Shown here: in pieces, positions 8,010 to 16,218 of the stretch
Numbering within the stretch: position 1 is the stretch's first letter
Layout: every line of letters begins with the position of its first letter
From: Ruminococcus sp.
GTDB lineage: Bacteria > Bacillota > Clostridia > Oscillospirales > Acutalibacteraceae
DNA: 40,011 nucleotides
Assembly (NCBI GenBank): GCA_017458105.1
Contig: JAFTGC010000047.1
Location: forward strand, 1-40,011
Direction: 5' to 3'
Translations under genes and position numbers: made by a program
Notes under the pieces: model-generated
The model's database searches: none
What the model was told of the DNA's origin: nothing
The model's input: only the letters and a program-made list of their open reading frames with translations

Positions 8010-9185
8010 ATGGATAACGAACAGATTAAATTACTGGATAAAGAAAATATAATGCACACCTACAGCCGTTATGATGTTTGCCTTACTAAGGGCAGGGGCG
8101 TTTATGCCTACGATAATAACGGCAAAGAGTACATTGATGTATCTTCGGGCATTGGTGTAAACAGCCTTGGTTACTGCAACCCTGGCTGGGTTGAGGCTGT
8201 GCAAAAACAAACAGCAAAAATTCAGCATATAAGTAATTATTATTATAACGAAGTTGCAGGCGAGCTTGCTCAAAAGCTCACCAAAGCAACAGGTATGTCA
8301 AAACTGTTTTTCGGCAACAGCGGAGCTGAAGCCAACGAGTGTGCAATTAAGGTTGCCCGTAAATATTCATTTGATAAATACGGCAGCAACCGCAACCACA
8401 TTGTCACCCTCAAAAACAGTTTTCACGGCAGAACAATCGCGACTCTCTCTGCTACAGGTCAGGATGTTTTTCACAACTTTTTTTTCCCGTTTGTAGACAA
8501 CTTTGACTACGCAGAGGCTGACAATATCGACAGCCTCAAAAGTGTTGTAACCGACAAAACCTGTGCGGTTATGCTCGAGGTTGTTCAGGGAGAGGGCGGC
8601 GTTAATATCCTCAGCCAAAGTTACCTTAAAGCAGTTGAAAAGTTCTGTAAAGAGAAGGATATTCTTCTGATAATCGACGAGGTTCAAACCGGAGTCGGCA
8701 GAACAGGCAAGCTGTTTGGGTATATGCACAGTGGCATAAAACCCAACATTGTAACGATAGCAAAGGGGATAGGCGGCGGTCTGCCGATTGGCATTTGTTT
8801 GGTTGACAATACGCTCAAAGATGTTATGGGGGTTTCAAGCCACGGTACTACCTTTGGCAGTAACCCTGTGGTTTGTGCCGGTGCAAATTATGTTATCGAC
8901 ACAGTCAATAACCAAGACTTTTTGAGCGATGTCAATAAAAAAGGCGGTTATATCAAGGATAGCGTGCTTAAAATTAAGGGAGTAAAAAGCGTGCGTCAGC
9001 TTGGTTTGATGATAGGCATAGAAATTGACGGCAATGTAGGGGATGTCGCCAAACGCTGTTCGCAAGAAGGGCTGCTTATCATCACCGCCAAAACTCTGCT
9101 CAGAATGTTACCGCCACTCAATATTACATACGAAGAGATAGACAAAGCAGTGGGGATTCTCAAAAAAGTTATGGAGGAAAACTAA
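8010..9185 (+). CDS. argD: acetylornithine aminotransferase
   Basis: ArgD transaminates N-acetylglutamate semialdehyde with glutamate to N2-acetylornithine, using PLP. It is a class III aminotransferase of 391 residues. The PLP lysine is Lys252 in IVTIAKGIGGG, the ring-binding aspartate is Asp223 in IIDEVQTGVGRTG, and NSGAEANE at 103-110 binds phosphate. The start ATG 8010 has AGGATTGG upstream; a TTG at 8001 is a poorer choice. It sits 11 bases after the GNAT gene and a single base before argF, firmly in the operon. In some bacteria the same enzyme also serves lysine synthesis. Confidence 0.95.
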   Translation: MDNEQIKLLDKENIMHTYSRYDVCLTKGRGVYAYDNNGKEYIDVSSGIGVNSLGYCNPGWVEAVQKQTAKIQHISNYYYNEVAGELAQKLTKATGMSKLFFGNSGAEANECAIKVARKYSFDKYGSNRNHIVTLKNSFHGRTIATLSATGQDVFHNFFFPFVDNFDYAEADNIDSLKSVVTDKTCAVMLEVVQGEGGVNILSQSYLKAVEKFCKEKDILLIIDEVQTGVGRTGKLFGYMHSGIKPNIVTIAKGIGGGLPIGICLVDNTLKDVMGVSSHGTTFGSNPVVCAGANYVIDTVNNQDFLSDVNKKGGYIKDSVLKIKGVKSVRQLGLMIGIEIDGNVGDVAKRCSQEGLLIITAKTLLRMLPPLNITYEEIDKAVGILKKVMEEN

Positions 9186-9186
9186 A

Positions 9187-10107
9187 ATGAAGCATTTACT
9201 CACACTTGAAAGCCTCAGCTTTGAGGAAATCAAGGATATATTAAACCTTGCCGACCAGCTCAAATATGAGCAAAAGCACGGCATAGAACATCATCACCTC
9301 AAGGGCAAAGCCCTCGGTATGATTTTTGAAAAATCGTCAACCCGTACACGAGTTTCTTTTGAAACAGGTATGTACCAGCTCGGCGGACATCCGCTCTTTC
9401 TTTCTTCTGACGATTTGCAGATTGGCAGGGGAGAGCCTGTTGAGGATACCGCCCGTGTTCTCTCAAGAATGTTAGACGGCATTATGATTCGTACCTTTGA
9501 GCAAAGTGAGGTCGAAGCCCTCGCACAGTACGGTTCAATCCCGGTTATCAACGGTCTTACCGACTATTGCCACCCTTGCCAGGTGCTTGCCGACCTTATG
9601 ACAATCAGGGAGTTCAAGGGCAAGCTCCAGGGCTTAAAGCTGGCGTTTATCGGCGACGGCAACAATATGGCAAATTCGCTCATTGTCGGTTGTCTTAAAA
9701 CCGGTATGAGCATCTCAATCGCCTGCCCTAAGGGTTACGAGCCTCCACAGCACATTCTTGACTTTGCAAAGGACTTCCCGGGCAAGTTTGAGCTCACAAC
9801 CGACCCGCTCAAGGCAGCCGAAAACGCAGATGTGCTTTACACTGATGTATGGGCTTCTATGGGTCAGGAGGGCGAAAAAGCCGAGAGAGAAAAGGCATTT
9901 GCAGGCATCCAGATTAATGCCGGGCTTATGAGCAAGGCAAACAAGGACGCAATGGTTCTGCACTGTCTGCCTGCCCACCGTGGCGAGGAAATTACAGCCG
10001 ATGTGTTTGAGGCACACGCTGACGAAATTTTTGAAGAGGCAGAAAACCGTCTGCACGCACAAAAGGCGGTTATGGTTCGCCTGATGGCAGATAAAAAGCC
10101 TGAGTAA
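9187..10107 (+). CDS. argF: ornithine carbamoyltransferase
   Basis: ArgF transfers the carbamoyl group from carbamoyl phosphate to ornithine to make citrulline. The carbamoyl-phosphate motif STRTR is at residues 51-55, HPCQ at 129-132, and the ornithine-binding HCLPAHRGEE at 259-268. The length of 306 residues is normal. ATG 9187 has a strong GGAGG at 9172-9176 located inside the end of argD, so translation is coupled. It is the last arg gene in the window; no carbamoyl-phosphate synthase is adjacent, so carA/carB must be elsewhere. An anabolic role is inferred from the operon. Confidence 0.96.
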   Translation: MKHLLTLESLSFEEIKDILNLADQLKYEQKHGIEHHHLKGKALGMIFEKSSTRTRVSFETGMYQLGGHPLFLSSDDLQIGRGEPVEDTARVLSRMLDGIMIRTFEQSEVEALAQYGSIPVINGLTDYCHPCQVLADLMTIREFKGKLQGLKLAFIGDGNNMANSLIVGCLKTGMSISIACPKGYEPPQHILDFAKDFPGKFELTTDPLKAAENADVLYTDVWASMGQEGEKAEREKAFAGIQINAGLMSKANKDAMVLHCLPAHRGEEITADVFEAHADEIFEEAENRLHAQKAVMVRLMADKKPE

Positions 10108-10126
10108 ATTGCCAAAACAATTGCGA

Positions 10127-10160
10127 TTGACAACAAACCCGATATTTGATATAATCAAAT
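10127..10160 (+). promoter_or_regulatory. near-consensus promoter of nadA with an overlapping inverted repeat
   Basis: TTGACA (10127-10132), a 17-base spacer and TATAAT (10150-10155) form a textbook promoter. The -10 box lies inside an inverted repeat, ATTTGAT (10144-10150) and ATCAAAT (10154-10160) around ATA, which could be an operator; no repressor is identified. Such a strong promoter normally needs a repressor. Confidence 0.85.
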
Positions 10161-10189
10161 CACAGCATAATAATAGGATTTGAAGGTTT

Positions 10190-11101
10190 ATGATTAAAGA
10201 TATACAGAGTAAAATTAAGAAGTTAAAGGAAGAAAAGGATTTTTGCATTCTCGCACATTCTTATATGGCACAGGAAATTAAAGAGATTGCCGACTTTAAG
10301 GGCGACAGCTACGCCCTTGCCGTTAAGTCAAAGGATGTTCCGCAAAAAAATGTAATTATGTGCGGTGTGCGTTTTATGGCTGAAACCGTAAAAATCCTTG
10401 CACCTGAAAAGAATGTTTACCTTGCAAACTCGGTTGCAGGCTGCCCCATGGCAGAGCAAATGGACAGGGATGTTATCTCAATTGTTAAGGAGCAGTACCC
10501 CGACTACGCTGTTGTTGCTTACATCAACACAACAGCCTCGCTTAAAACAATCTGTGATGTGTGCGTAACATCATCTTCTGCGGTAAAAATCTGTAAAAAG
10601 ATGGATGCAGACAAAATCCTCTTTATCCCTGACTGCAACCTCGGTGCGTATGTTGCTAAGCAGGTTCCCGAAAAAGAGTTTAAGCTCCTCAACGGCGGCT
10701 GCCCTACACACGCAAAAATTGCCGAGAAAAAGTTGCTCGAGGCAATCGAGGCTCACCCTGATGCAAAGGTGCTTGTTCACCCTGAGTGCCAGCCTGATGT
10801 AGTAAAGCACGCTGATTATGTCGGCTCCACTTCGGGTATTATGAACTTTGCAAAGGAAAGTTCCGACAAGGAGTTTATCATCGGCACCGAAATTGCCATT
10901 GCCGAGGAGCTCCAGTACGCTTGCCCTGATAAGAAGTTCTACCCAATGTCCAAGGAGTTAATCTGCTCAAATATGAAGAGCACAACCCTTATGGATGTGT
11001 ACCACTGCCTCAACGGCGAGTGTGGCGAGGAGATCCACCTTGACGAGGAAGAGCGTGTTAAGGCAAAGCACTGTATTGATGAAATGATAAGGCTTGGATA
11101 A
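10190..11101 (+). CDS. nadA: quinolinate synthase A
   Basis: NadA condenses iminoaspartate with dihydroxyacetone phosphate to quinolinate, the first committed step of de novo NAD synthesis, using an oxygen-sensitive 4Fe-4S cluster. The 303-residue length matches the short Firmicute/Thermotoga type. Likely cluster ligands by pattern are Cys85 (AGCPMA), Cys171 (GGCPTH) and Cys259 (ICSNMK). Substrate-binding stretches such as CGVRFMAE and GSTSGI are present. It is transcribed from its own promoter, and its stop codon abuts the mnmA ATG directly, so the two form an operon. The usual partners nadB and nadC are not nearby. Confidence 0.95.
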   Translation: MIKDIQSKIKKLKEEKDFCILAHSYMAQEIKEIADFKGDSYALAVKSKDVPQKNVIMCGVRFMAETVKILAPEKNVYLANSVAGCPMAEQMDRDVISIVKEQYPDYAVVAYINTTASLKTICDVCVTSSSAVKICKKMDADKILFIPDCNLGAYVAKQVPEKEFKLLNGGCPTHAKIAEKKLLEAIEAHPDAKVLVHPECQPDVVKHADYVGSTSGIMNFAKESSDKEFIIGTEIAIAEELQYACPDKKFYPMSKELICSNMKSTTLMDVYHCLNGECGEEIHLDEEERVKAKHCIDEMIRLG

Positions 11102-12169
11102 ATGGAAAAAAAGGCTATAATTGCAATGAGCGGCGGCGTTGATTCCAGCGTCGCAGCTTTTATTATGAAAGAAAAGGGCTTTCATATAATCGGCGTAACA
11201 ATGAAGCTCTATGATAATGAGGATATTGGTATCGACACCGAAAAAACCTGTTGCTCGCTCTCAGATATTGAGGACGCCCGCAGTGTGTGCTATAAGCTGG
11301 GCTCGCTTTACTATGTTTTTAATTTTAAAGCGGAATTTAAATATAAAATTATTGATGATTTTATTAATACTTACGAAAACGGCGGAACGCCCAACCCGTG
11401 CATACGCTGTAACCGCTATTTAAAGTTTGAAAAACTTATGCACCGTATGTTTGAACTGCAGTATGACTATGTCGTAACAGGCCACTATGCAAGGGTCGAA
11501 AAGCGTGGCGACCGATATATTCTTAAAAAAGCCGTCGATTTAACTAAAGATCAAAGCTATGTTTTGTATAATTTAACTCAGGAACAACTCAAGCATATAC
11601 GCTTTCCTCTCGGTGAGATGAACAAAACCGAGGTCAGAAAAATTGCGGAAGAAAACGGCTTTATCAACGCAAACAAGCGTGACAGTCAGGATATTTGCTT
11701 TGTGCCAAACGGCAAATACGCTGAGTTTATCGAGGAGTTCACGGGCAAAACCTATCCCGAGGGCGATTTTGTTGACACAAACGGCAATGTGCTGGGCAGG
11801 CACAAGGGGATAATCCGCTACACAATCGGTCAGCGTAAGGGTCTGGGGCTTGCTCTGCCTTGCCCTATGTATGTTAAGGAAAAGGACTTGAACAGCAACC
11901 GTGTTGTGCTTTGCGTCAATGACGAGCTTTTCAGCACTACGCTCTATGCCGATGATTTTAACTGGCTGTCCATAGAACAGCCGAAAAATCCGATACACTG
12001 CAAGGCGAGAATCCGCTATAACCAAAAGGAACAGCCTGCAACGGCAGAGGTTATGCCCGACGGAAGCGTCAAGGTTGTGTTTGAACAGCCACAAAGGGCA
12101 ATCTGCAAGGGTCAGGCGGTTGTGCTTTATGATGAAGATGTAGTTTTGGGCGGCGGAACAATTCTTTAA
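11102..12169 (+). CDS. mnmA: tRNA-specific 2-thiouridylase
   Basis: MnmA places sulfur on uridine 34 of tRNAs for Lys, Glu and Gln. The PP-loop SGGVDSS is at residues 10-16. The two catalytic cysteines are Cys100 (TPNPCIRC) and Cys199 (DSQDICF), exactly the pattern of active MnmA. The C-terminal half carries the usual beta-barrel domains (GLALPCPMYV onward). At 355 residues it is complete. The ATG follows the nadA stop with no gap, so it depends on nadA translation. A cysteine desulfurase must supply sulfur from elsewhere; that enzyme could also serve the NadA cluster. Confidence 0.95.
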   Translation: MEKKAIIAMSGGVDSSVAAFIMKEKGFHIIGVTMKLYDNEDIGIDTEKTCCSLSDIEDARSVCYKLGSLYYVFNFKAEFKYKIIDDFINTYENGGTPNPCIRCNRYLKFEKLMHRMFELQYDYVVTGHYARVEKRGDRYILKKAVDLTKDQSYVLYNLTQEQLKHIRFPLGEMNKTEVRKIAEENGFINANKRDSQDICFVPNGKYAEFIEEFTGKTYPEGDFVDTNGNVLGRHKGIIRYTIGQRKGLGLALPCPMYVKEKDLNSNRVVLCVNDELFSTTLYADDFNWLSIEQPKNPIHCKARIRYNQKEQPATAEVMPDGSVKVVFEQPQRAICKGQAVVLYDEDVVLGGGTIL

Positions 12170-12177
12170 TAAAATTA

Positions 12178-12232
12178 ATTGTCAACTTGTTGCAAAATAT
12201 AGGTTGACAATCGACGATATTTGCGTTATAAT
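12178..12232 (+). promoter_or_regulatory. bioY promoter overlapped by a BirA-type operator
   Basis: The arms ATTGTCAAC (12178-12186) and GTTGACAAT (12203-12211) form a perfect inverted repeat with a 16-base spacer, the layout known for BirA operators (TTGTnAAC-N14-16-GTTnACAA). The right arm contains the -35 TTGACA (12204-12209), and TATAAT (12227-12232) follows after 17 bases, so binding would block RNA polymerase. This predicts repression of bioY when biotin is plentiful. Confidence 0.85.
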
Positions 12233-12267
12233 ACCCTCAGTGAAAAAATTCATTGGGGGGATTCGTG

Positions 12268-12831
12268 ATGAAAAAATCACAGTCTAATATTCTTGATATG
12301 GTACTCTGTGCCTTGTTTGCGGCGGTCTGCTGTGTAGTTTCGCCAATAACAATACCTATTGGTGCAGTGCCTATTGCGTTCGGTATTTTGGCGGTTGTGT
12401 TCACCGCAATCATTCTTGGCCCTGTCAAGGGGCTGATTTCGGTTGCCGTTTATCTGGGGATAGGTCTGTTTTTACCGCTTTTCAGCAACGGACAAAACGG
12501 CTTTTCGGCATATCCGAGCCACACCGGCGGTTACATATGGTCTTACCTGCTTGTGGTGCTGGTTGTGGGTGCATTGTCAAAAATCAACTTCAACAACAGA
12601 GTTGTCGAGATTGTGGCAAATACGGTGTTCTGTTTTGTCGGTGTGTTGATTTGCTACACCTGCGGAACAGCTCAGTTTATGCTGGTTACTGGCTATGACT
12701 TAAACAGCTCGCTGACTGCCTGCGTTTATCCGTTCTTAATTTTTGATGTTGCAAAGTGCGTGATTGCAGGTGTAGTTGCTCCGCTCCTTAAATCTGCAAT
12801 TGTTAAAAGCGGCAAGTTGAAAAAAGCATAA
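12268..12831 (+). CDS. bioY: biotin transporter, BioY family
   Basis: BioY is the substrate-binding membrane subunit (S component) of the energy-coupling factor biotin transporter. The protein has 187 residues and about six hydrophobic segments; the N-terminal ITIPIGAVPIAFG and the GPVKGLISVAVYLGIGLFLP region are typical of BioY. The ATG at 12268 follows a GGGGGG-rich ribosome site; a TTG at 12253 is inside that site. A clear BirA operator upstream supports the biotin assignment independently. No bio synthesis genes are nearby, so the cell may rely on uptake. The ECF ATPases and EcfT are not in this window. Confidence 0.93.
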   Translation: MKKSQSNILDMVLCALFAAVCCVVSPITIPIGAVPIAFGILAVVFTAIILGPVKGLISVAVYLGIGLFLPLFSNGQNGFSAYPSHTGGYIWSYLLVVLVVGALSKINFNNRVVEIVANTVFCFVGVLICYTCGTAQFMLVTGYDLNSSLTACVYPFLIFDVAKCVIAGVVAPLLKSAIVKSGKLKKA

Positions 12832-12837
12832 ACACTG

Positions 12838-13530
12838 TTAATCAAACATGGAATAATTCTCGTAATCTTCAATATCGTATGAGGCTTTCGTATTGTGCTT
12901 TGCACTATCCTTTTCTTTATCCTCGGCAAGCCAGTTCAGCAGTACGGCATAGTGGCTGTTATAACTCTTGCCTGAGCGTTCAAGGTAGTTTGAAAGATTC
13001 TCAATTTTTTGTTTAAAGGTGTCGGGATGGAGCTTCTCCAGTGCATTAAGCTGAGCTTGGGTGAGATAAACATTTTTGAAGTACCCAACTCCGTTTTGCG
13101 GGAGGGGCTCTCTTTTCTTTTCATTCTTATTATTCTTATCATTCTTATATTGTGGCGGTTTGCCGGCGGTTTGCCGGTCACTTGCCGGCGATTTGTTGGC
13201 GGTAAAAAAATATTTGCTTTGGTAAAGATTGTAGTTTTTTATCGTAATAATCGAGAATTTTGATGTTGTTCTGACTTCAATTTCGCCGGTCATTTTTAGA
13301 TGATTTAGTGCGGTGCGTATCTGATGTTCCGTAAGACCGAGTTCATTGCTCAGATGTGTTCGTGAGGTTACAAGTTGACCTCTTTTGACGATGATATTTT
13401 CAAACTCAAAATCTGTTGCATTTGCTCTTATCAATAAATGTATAAAAAGCCTAAATGTGTTGGCTTTTTTATACCAACGCCAATGTATAATACTTCTGTC
13501 GATTTTTACAAAAGTGGTTTTATTGTTAAT
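12838..13530 (-). CDS. phage-type replication initiator/organiser-like protein, apparent ATT start
   Basis: The 230-residue product resembles small replication proteins of Firmicute phages (winged-helix organisers related to DnaD). Translating upstream of the first standard start codon (TTG, 13434) continues the homologous-looking N-terminus: VKIDRSIIHWRWYKKANTF, then FRLFIHLLIRANATD. The frame reaches back to a stop at 13537-13539. No ATG, GTG or TTG exists in that stretch, but ATT at 13530 sits nine bases after a perfect GGAGG, downstream of a good promoter. The wHTH is about residues 30-95 (VKRGQLVTSRTHLSNELGL). A charged linker follows (KNDKNNKNEKKRE), then a C-terminal helical region ending SYDIEDYENYSMFD. 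No other phage gene is adjacent. It may be a domesticated gene or one with a mutated start. Confidence 0.75.
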   Translation of the reverse strand: MNNKTTFVKIDRSIIHWRWYKKANTFRLFIHLLIRANATDFEFENIIVKRGQLVTSRTHLSNELGLTEHQIRTALNHLKMTGEIEVRTTSKFSIITIKNYNLYQSKYFFTANKSPASDRQTAGKPPQYKNDKNNKNEKKREPLPQNGVGYFKNVYLTQAQLNALEKLHPDTFKQKIENLSNYLERSGKSYNSHYAVLLNWLAEDKEKDSAKHNTKASYDIEDYENYSMFD

Positions 13531-13551
13531 GTTATATCACCTCCATATATA

Positions 13552-13580
13552 ATTGTAACAACATTTGTTCTATAAGTCAA
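13552..13580 (-). promoter_or_regulatory. promoter of the replication-like gene
   Basis: On the minus strand TTGACT (13575-13580) is followed after 17 bases by TACAAT (13552-13557). Transcription would begin just ahead of the GGAGGTGA ribosome site at about 13537-13544, giving a very short leader and pointing to a start codon near 13530. Confidence 0.7.
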
Positions 13581-13583
13581 GCA

Positions 13584-13620
13584 GAAAAAAGCCAAAGAGG
13601 AATTCCCCTTTGGCTTTTTT
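13584..13620 (-). terminator. terminator after the sugar aminotransferase gene
   Basis: AAAAAAGCCAAAG (from about 13586) pairs with CTTTGGCTTTTTT (to about 13620) around a short loop containing GAATTC-like sequence. Both flanks are A- or T-tracts, so it can end transcription on either strand. Confidence 0.8.
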
Positions 13621-13658
13621 TGCCCAGTGCAATTAAGCACATCTATAAAATATTGGTT

Positions 13659-14873
13659 TTAGTGGCAAATTGAAATTTCGTCATAGACTTGCTTAAAGGT
13701 GTCTATAACATATTGTGCATCATCAAAGCTCATTTTGCTGTTCATTGGCAAGGTGAGCTGATTTTTGTGCATATTGTACGCATTTGGGTAGTCTGTTATG
13801 TCAAACCCTCTTGTTTTGTAGGCTGTAAACATTGGCAAAGGCTTAAAATGCACATTGCACACAACGCCTTTTTCTGCCATTTTCTGGTAGAATTTATTTC
13901 TGTATTCGGCAGATTTGCCGAGAAAGCGTACAAAGTACAGATGTCCCGATGAGCGTGAGTTTTCGTCATGATGGTTCAACACACCAATGTCCATACCCTC
14001 AAAAGCTTTGTTGTACATCTCAATCAAGCGGTGCCGTTTGTCAAGAATTTCGTTGTATCGTTCAAGCTGGGCAAGACCCATTGCACCGAGAATATCAGGC
14101 ATATTACACTTGTACTGTGTGTCCACAACATCATATTCCCATGAAGTTCCCTGATTTTTAGCTAGTGCGTCTTTTGTCTGACCGTGCAGAGAGAGCAGCA
14201 TATACTCCTTGTAAAGAGCCTCGTTGTCAACCCCTTTGTGGTTTTTCCAGGTTACTGCACCGCCCTCAGCTGTAGTAAGATTTTTAACAGCGTGGAACGA
14301 AAAGTTAGTAAAATCGGCTACAGAGCCACACATTTGCCCGTTGCGTTTTGCACCAAAAGCGTGGGCAGCGTCAGCCATAACAACAATTCTTCCGAAAGCG
14401 TCCTGCAAAGGGCTGTTCGGGCGAAAAATGTCCTTCTTTTTTTCTACAATTTCAAAAATCTTATCGTAGTCGCACATAACGCCTGCAAGGTCAACAGGTA
14501 TAATAACCTTGGTTTTTTCGGTAATTGCCCGTTCGACCTTTGCGTAATCCATCTCAAAGGAGCCTTCTTTGCAGTCGATAATTACAGGGGTTGCACCCAC
14601 ATGGTAGATTACCGAAGCCGAAGCCGTGTAAGTGTAAGCCGGCACAATTACCTCGTCCCCGGGGCCTACCCCAAGGATACGCAGTGTCATTTCGGCACAG
14701 GCCGTCTGTGAGCTAAGGCAAACTGCAATGCTTGTGTTGCACCACTGTGCCACACGCCGTTCAAGCTCTTTTGTTTTAGGGCCTGTTGTTATCCAACCTG
14801 ACTTTAAAACTTCTACCACCGCATCAATTTCTTTTTGAGTTAAATCGGGCGGTGAAAAAGGTATGGTTTTCAT
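13659..14873 (-). CDS. DegT/DnrJ/EryC1/StrS-family PLP sugar aminotransferase
   Basis: This is a 404-residue PLP enzyme that would transfer an amino group to a nucleotide-linked keto-sugar. The N-terminus IPFSPPDLTQKEIDAVVEVL is typical. The PLP lysine is Lys197 in FSFHAVKNLTTAEGGA, and the ring-contacting aspartate is Asp168 in MADAAHAFGA. I choose ATG 14873, with GAGGAAAC eight bases upstream; the longer TTG-initiated reading at 14939 runs back over the promoter. Similar enzymes make 4-amino sugars for capsule, S-layer glycans or flagellin. No sugar nucleotide genes are adjacent, so the precise product is unknown. Confidence 0.9.
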   Translation of the reverse strand: MKTIPFSPPDLTQKEIDAVVEVLKSGWITTGPKTKELERRVAQWCNTSIAVCLSSQTACAEMTLRILGVGPGDEVIVPAYTYTASASVIYHVGATPVIIDCKEGSFEMDYAKVERAITEKTKVIIPVDLAGVMCDYDKIFEIVEKKKDIFRPNSPLQDAFGRIVVMADAAHAFGAKRNGQMCGSVADFTNFSFHAVKNLTTAEGGAVTWKNHKGVDNEALYKEYMLLSLHGQTKDALAKNQGTSWEYDVVDTQYKCNMPDILGAMGLAQLERYNEILDKRHRLIEMYNKAFEGMDIGVLNHHDENSRSSGHLYFVRFLGKSAEYRNKFYQKMAEKGVVCNVHFKPLPMFTAYKTRGFDITDYPNAYNMHKNQLTLPMNSKMSFDDAQYVIDTFKQVYDEISICH

Positions 14874-14916
14874 ACTTGTTTCCTCACTATGATATACATT
14901 TATATCATTCGCTTCT

Positions 14917-14945
14917 ATTATACCACTAAAATTTGCCAATGTAAA
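14917..14945 (-). promoter_or_regulatory. promoter of the sugar aminotransferase gene
   Basis: On the minus strand TTTACA (14940-14945), a 17-base spacer and TATAAT (14917-14922). The predicted start lies about 35 bases before ATG 14873. This also shows why the longer ORF reading from 14939 is not a protein start. Confidence 0.7.
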
Positions 14946-15050
14946 GAAAAATTGCTGATTTTTAACAAATTTTTTTAAAAAAGTTTAATTGCAATTATTT
15001 TGTTAGTTTATATTGGAACAATTATGCCCCGGCACAGATAAGCCAAGGGG

Positions 15051-16142
15051 TTAAGGCACTTTGATTTTTTGAGTATTCAAAAGGCTCAGGTAGGTAAGGC
15101 AGTAATGTGCAAACATTGCACACGAGTTTTGCGTGTTGCCCTGTTCTAAAAGCTGAGTAACATCTATTCCGCTTGATAGAAAATCACTTATCGGAGCAAA
15201 TTCCGAAAGATTTGTAGCAAGCAGTTTCAGTCCTGCGTCAATTCCGTTATTATCGGTAAAAATATCACAAACAATATTAAAATAGTCATAAAGCGTGAGG
15301 TATTCTTCGTCAACAAGGTATCCCTTGTTGTAATATTCCTCGGGGCTTGCCGCCAGCTTTATTGCAGTGTCAATAAACTGTGCCACACTTTGCTTACACT
15401 CAAAAAACGGCAAAAAATCCTTGCCTGTCAGCTCGTTAAAAGCTTTTTTCAGCTTAGGGTAGTTTATCTCATTTTTTCTGAAATTCACGGTGTTTCCGTA
15501 ACGGCCGTAGCCCCACTCGGATGGCGGACAGTGAGTGATAAAATCATCATCATATACAAAGTTGTAAATGTTATGAAATTTTTTATTGTAAACATCGTCA
15601 TCAGTCGTAACATTCGGGGAGGCAAATGTGTAAGCAAAAACACCGTCTCTGCCTTGATTTATCAGCCCCGCCGCCAAAAGGTTAGACAGTGCTCCTCCAC
15701 GGGAATGACCCGTAAAGAGCAGGCGACAGTTGCTTTTGATGTATTCCTTTAAAAGAGGCAAAAGGTTTTGAACGGTTTGCAAATAGCCTTGGTGAGTGTC
15801 AGATGTACCTGTTTTAAAGTTGTTGTACCACTCGTTGCCTTGGGTGCCCCTTATTACAACAAAAATGTTATTCTCCCTTTTTGCGATGCAGAGCGAGGCA
15901 GAGTTTTCAACATTACCTCCGTAATATGTGCGAATCTGACTGAATCCGCAATCATTAAAAGCCTGTTTTATTGATTGTTCGTCATAGCTTGCGGAGCAAA
16001 GCGAGCAGCAAAGCCGTGCAAGGTTAAGGTCAAGGAGCTCATTGTTGAGGTAGTCGTCACTGTAAACAACGGGCAAAGTTATATTTTTATTACAAAATCC
16101 GTCATAAAATGTTACATTATATTTTGCAAGTGTTTCTGTCAT
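15051..16142 (-). CDS. lipase class 3 family protein
   Basis: This is an alpha/beta hydrolase of 363 residues with the Lipase_3 (fungal lipase-like) nucleophile elbow FTGHSRGGALSNLLA, catalytic Ser147. An upstream IFVVIRGTQGNEWYNNF matches the family's oxyanion region. Likely acid and base residues follow in YTFASPNVTTDDDVYNKKF and the DDDFITHCPP stretch, but their exact identity is inference. There is no signal peptide if it starts at MTETLAKYN (ATG 16142, preceded by GGTGATT), so an intracellular role is likely; longer starts at 16160 or 16187 would add hydrophobic residues and could change this. It follows leuB by 76 bases on the same strand. Confidence 0.8.
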   Translation of the reverse strand: MTETLAKYNVTFYDGFCNKNITLPVVYSDDYLNNELLDLNLARLCCSLCSASYDEQSIKQAFNDCGFSQIRTYYGGNVENSASLCIAKRENNIFVVIRGTQGNEWYNNFKTGTSDTHQGYLQTVQNLLPLLKEYIKSNCRLLFTGHSRGGALSNLLAAGLINQGRDGVFAYTFASPNVTTDDDVYNKKFHNIYNFVYDDDFITHCPPSEWGYGRYGNTVNFRKNEINYPKLKKAFNELTGKDFLPFFECKQSVAQFIDTAIKLAASPEEYYNKGYLVDEEYLTLYDYFNIVCDIFTDNNGIDAGLKLLATNLSEFAPISDFLSSGIDVTQLLEQGNTQNSCAMFAHYCLTYLSLLNTQKIKVP

Positions 16143-16218
16143 AATAATCACCAATATCATTATGCCCGAAATTTTCCGATTATACACTGACTTAACGCAA
16201 AAGGAACAAGATCAGCGG

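Noticed and set aside
9715..10248. 177-codon minus-strand frame over argF and the nadA promoter
   Set aside because: It overlaps a certain gene and a near-consensus promoter, and its product is Cys/Leu-rich with no recognisable domain.
13434..13434. TTG as the start of the phage-type replication gene
   Set aside because: It would cut off the conserved WRWYK...FRLFIHL stretch and lies about 100 bases from the ribosome site.
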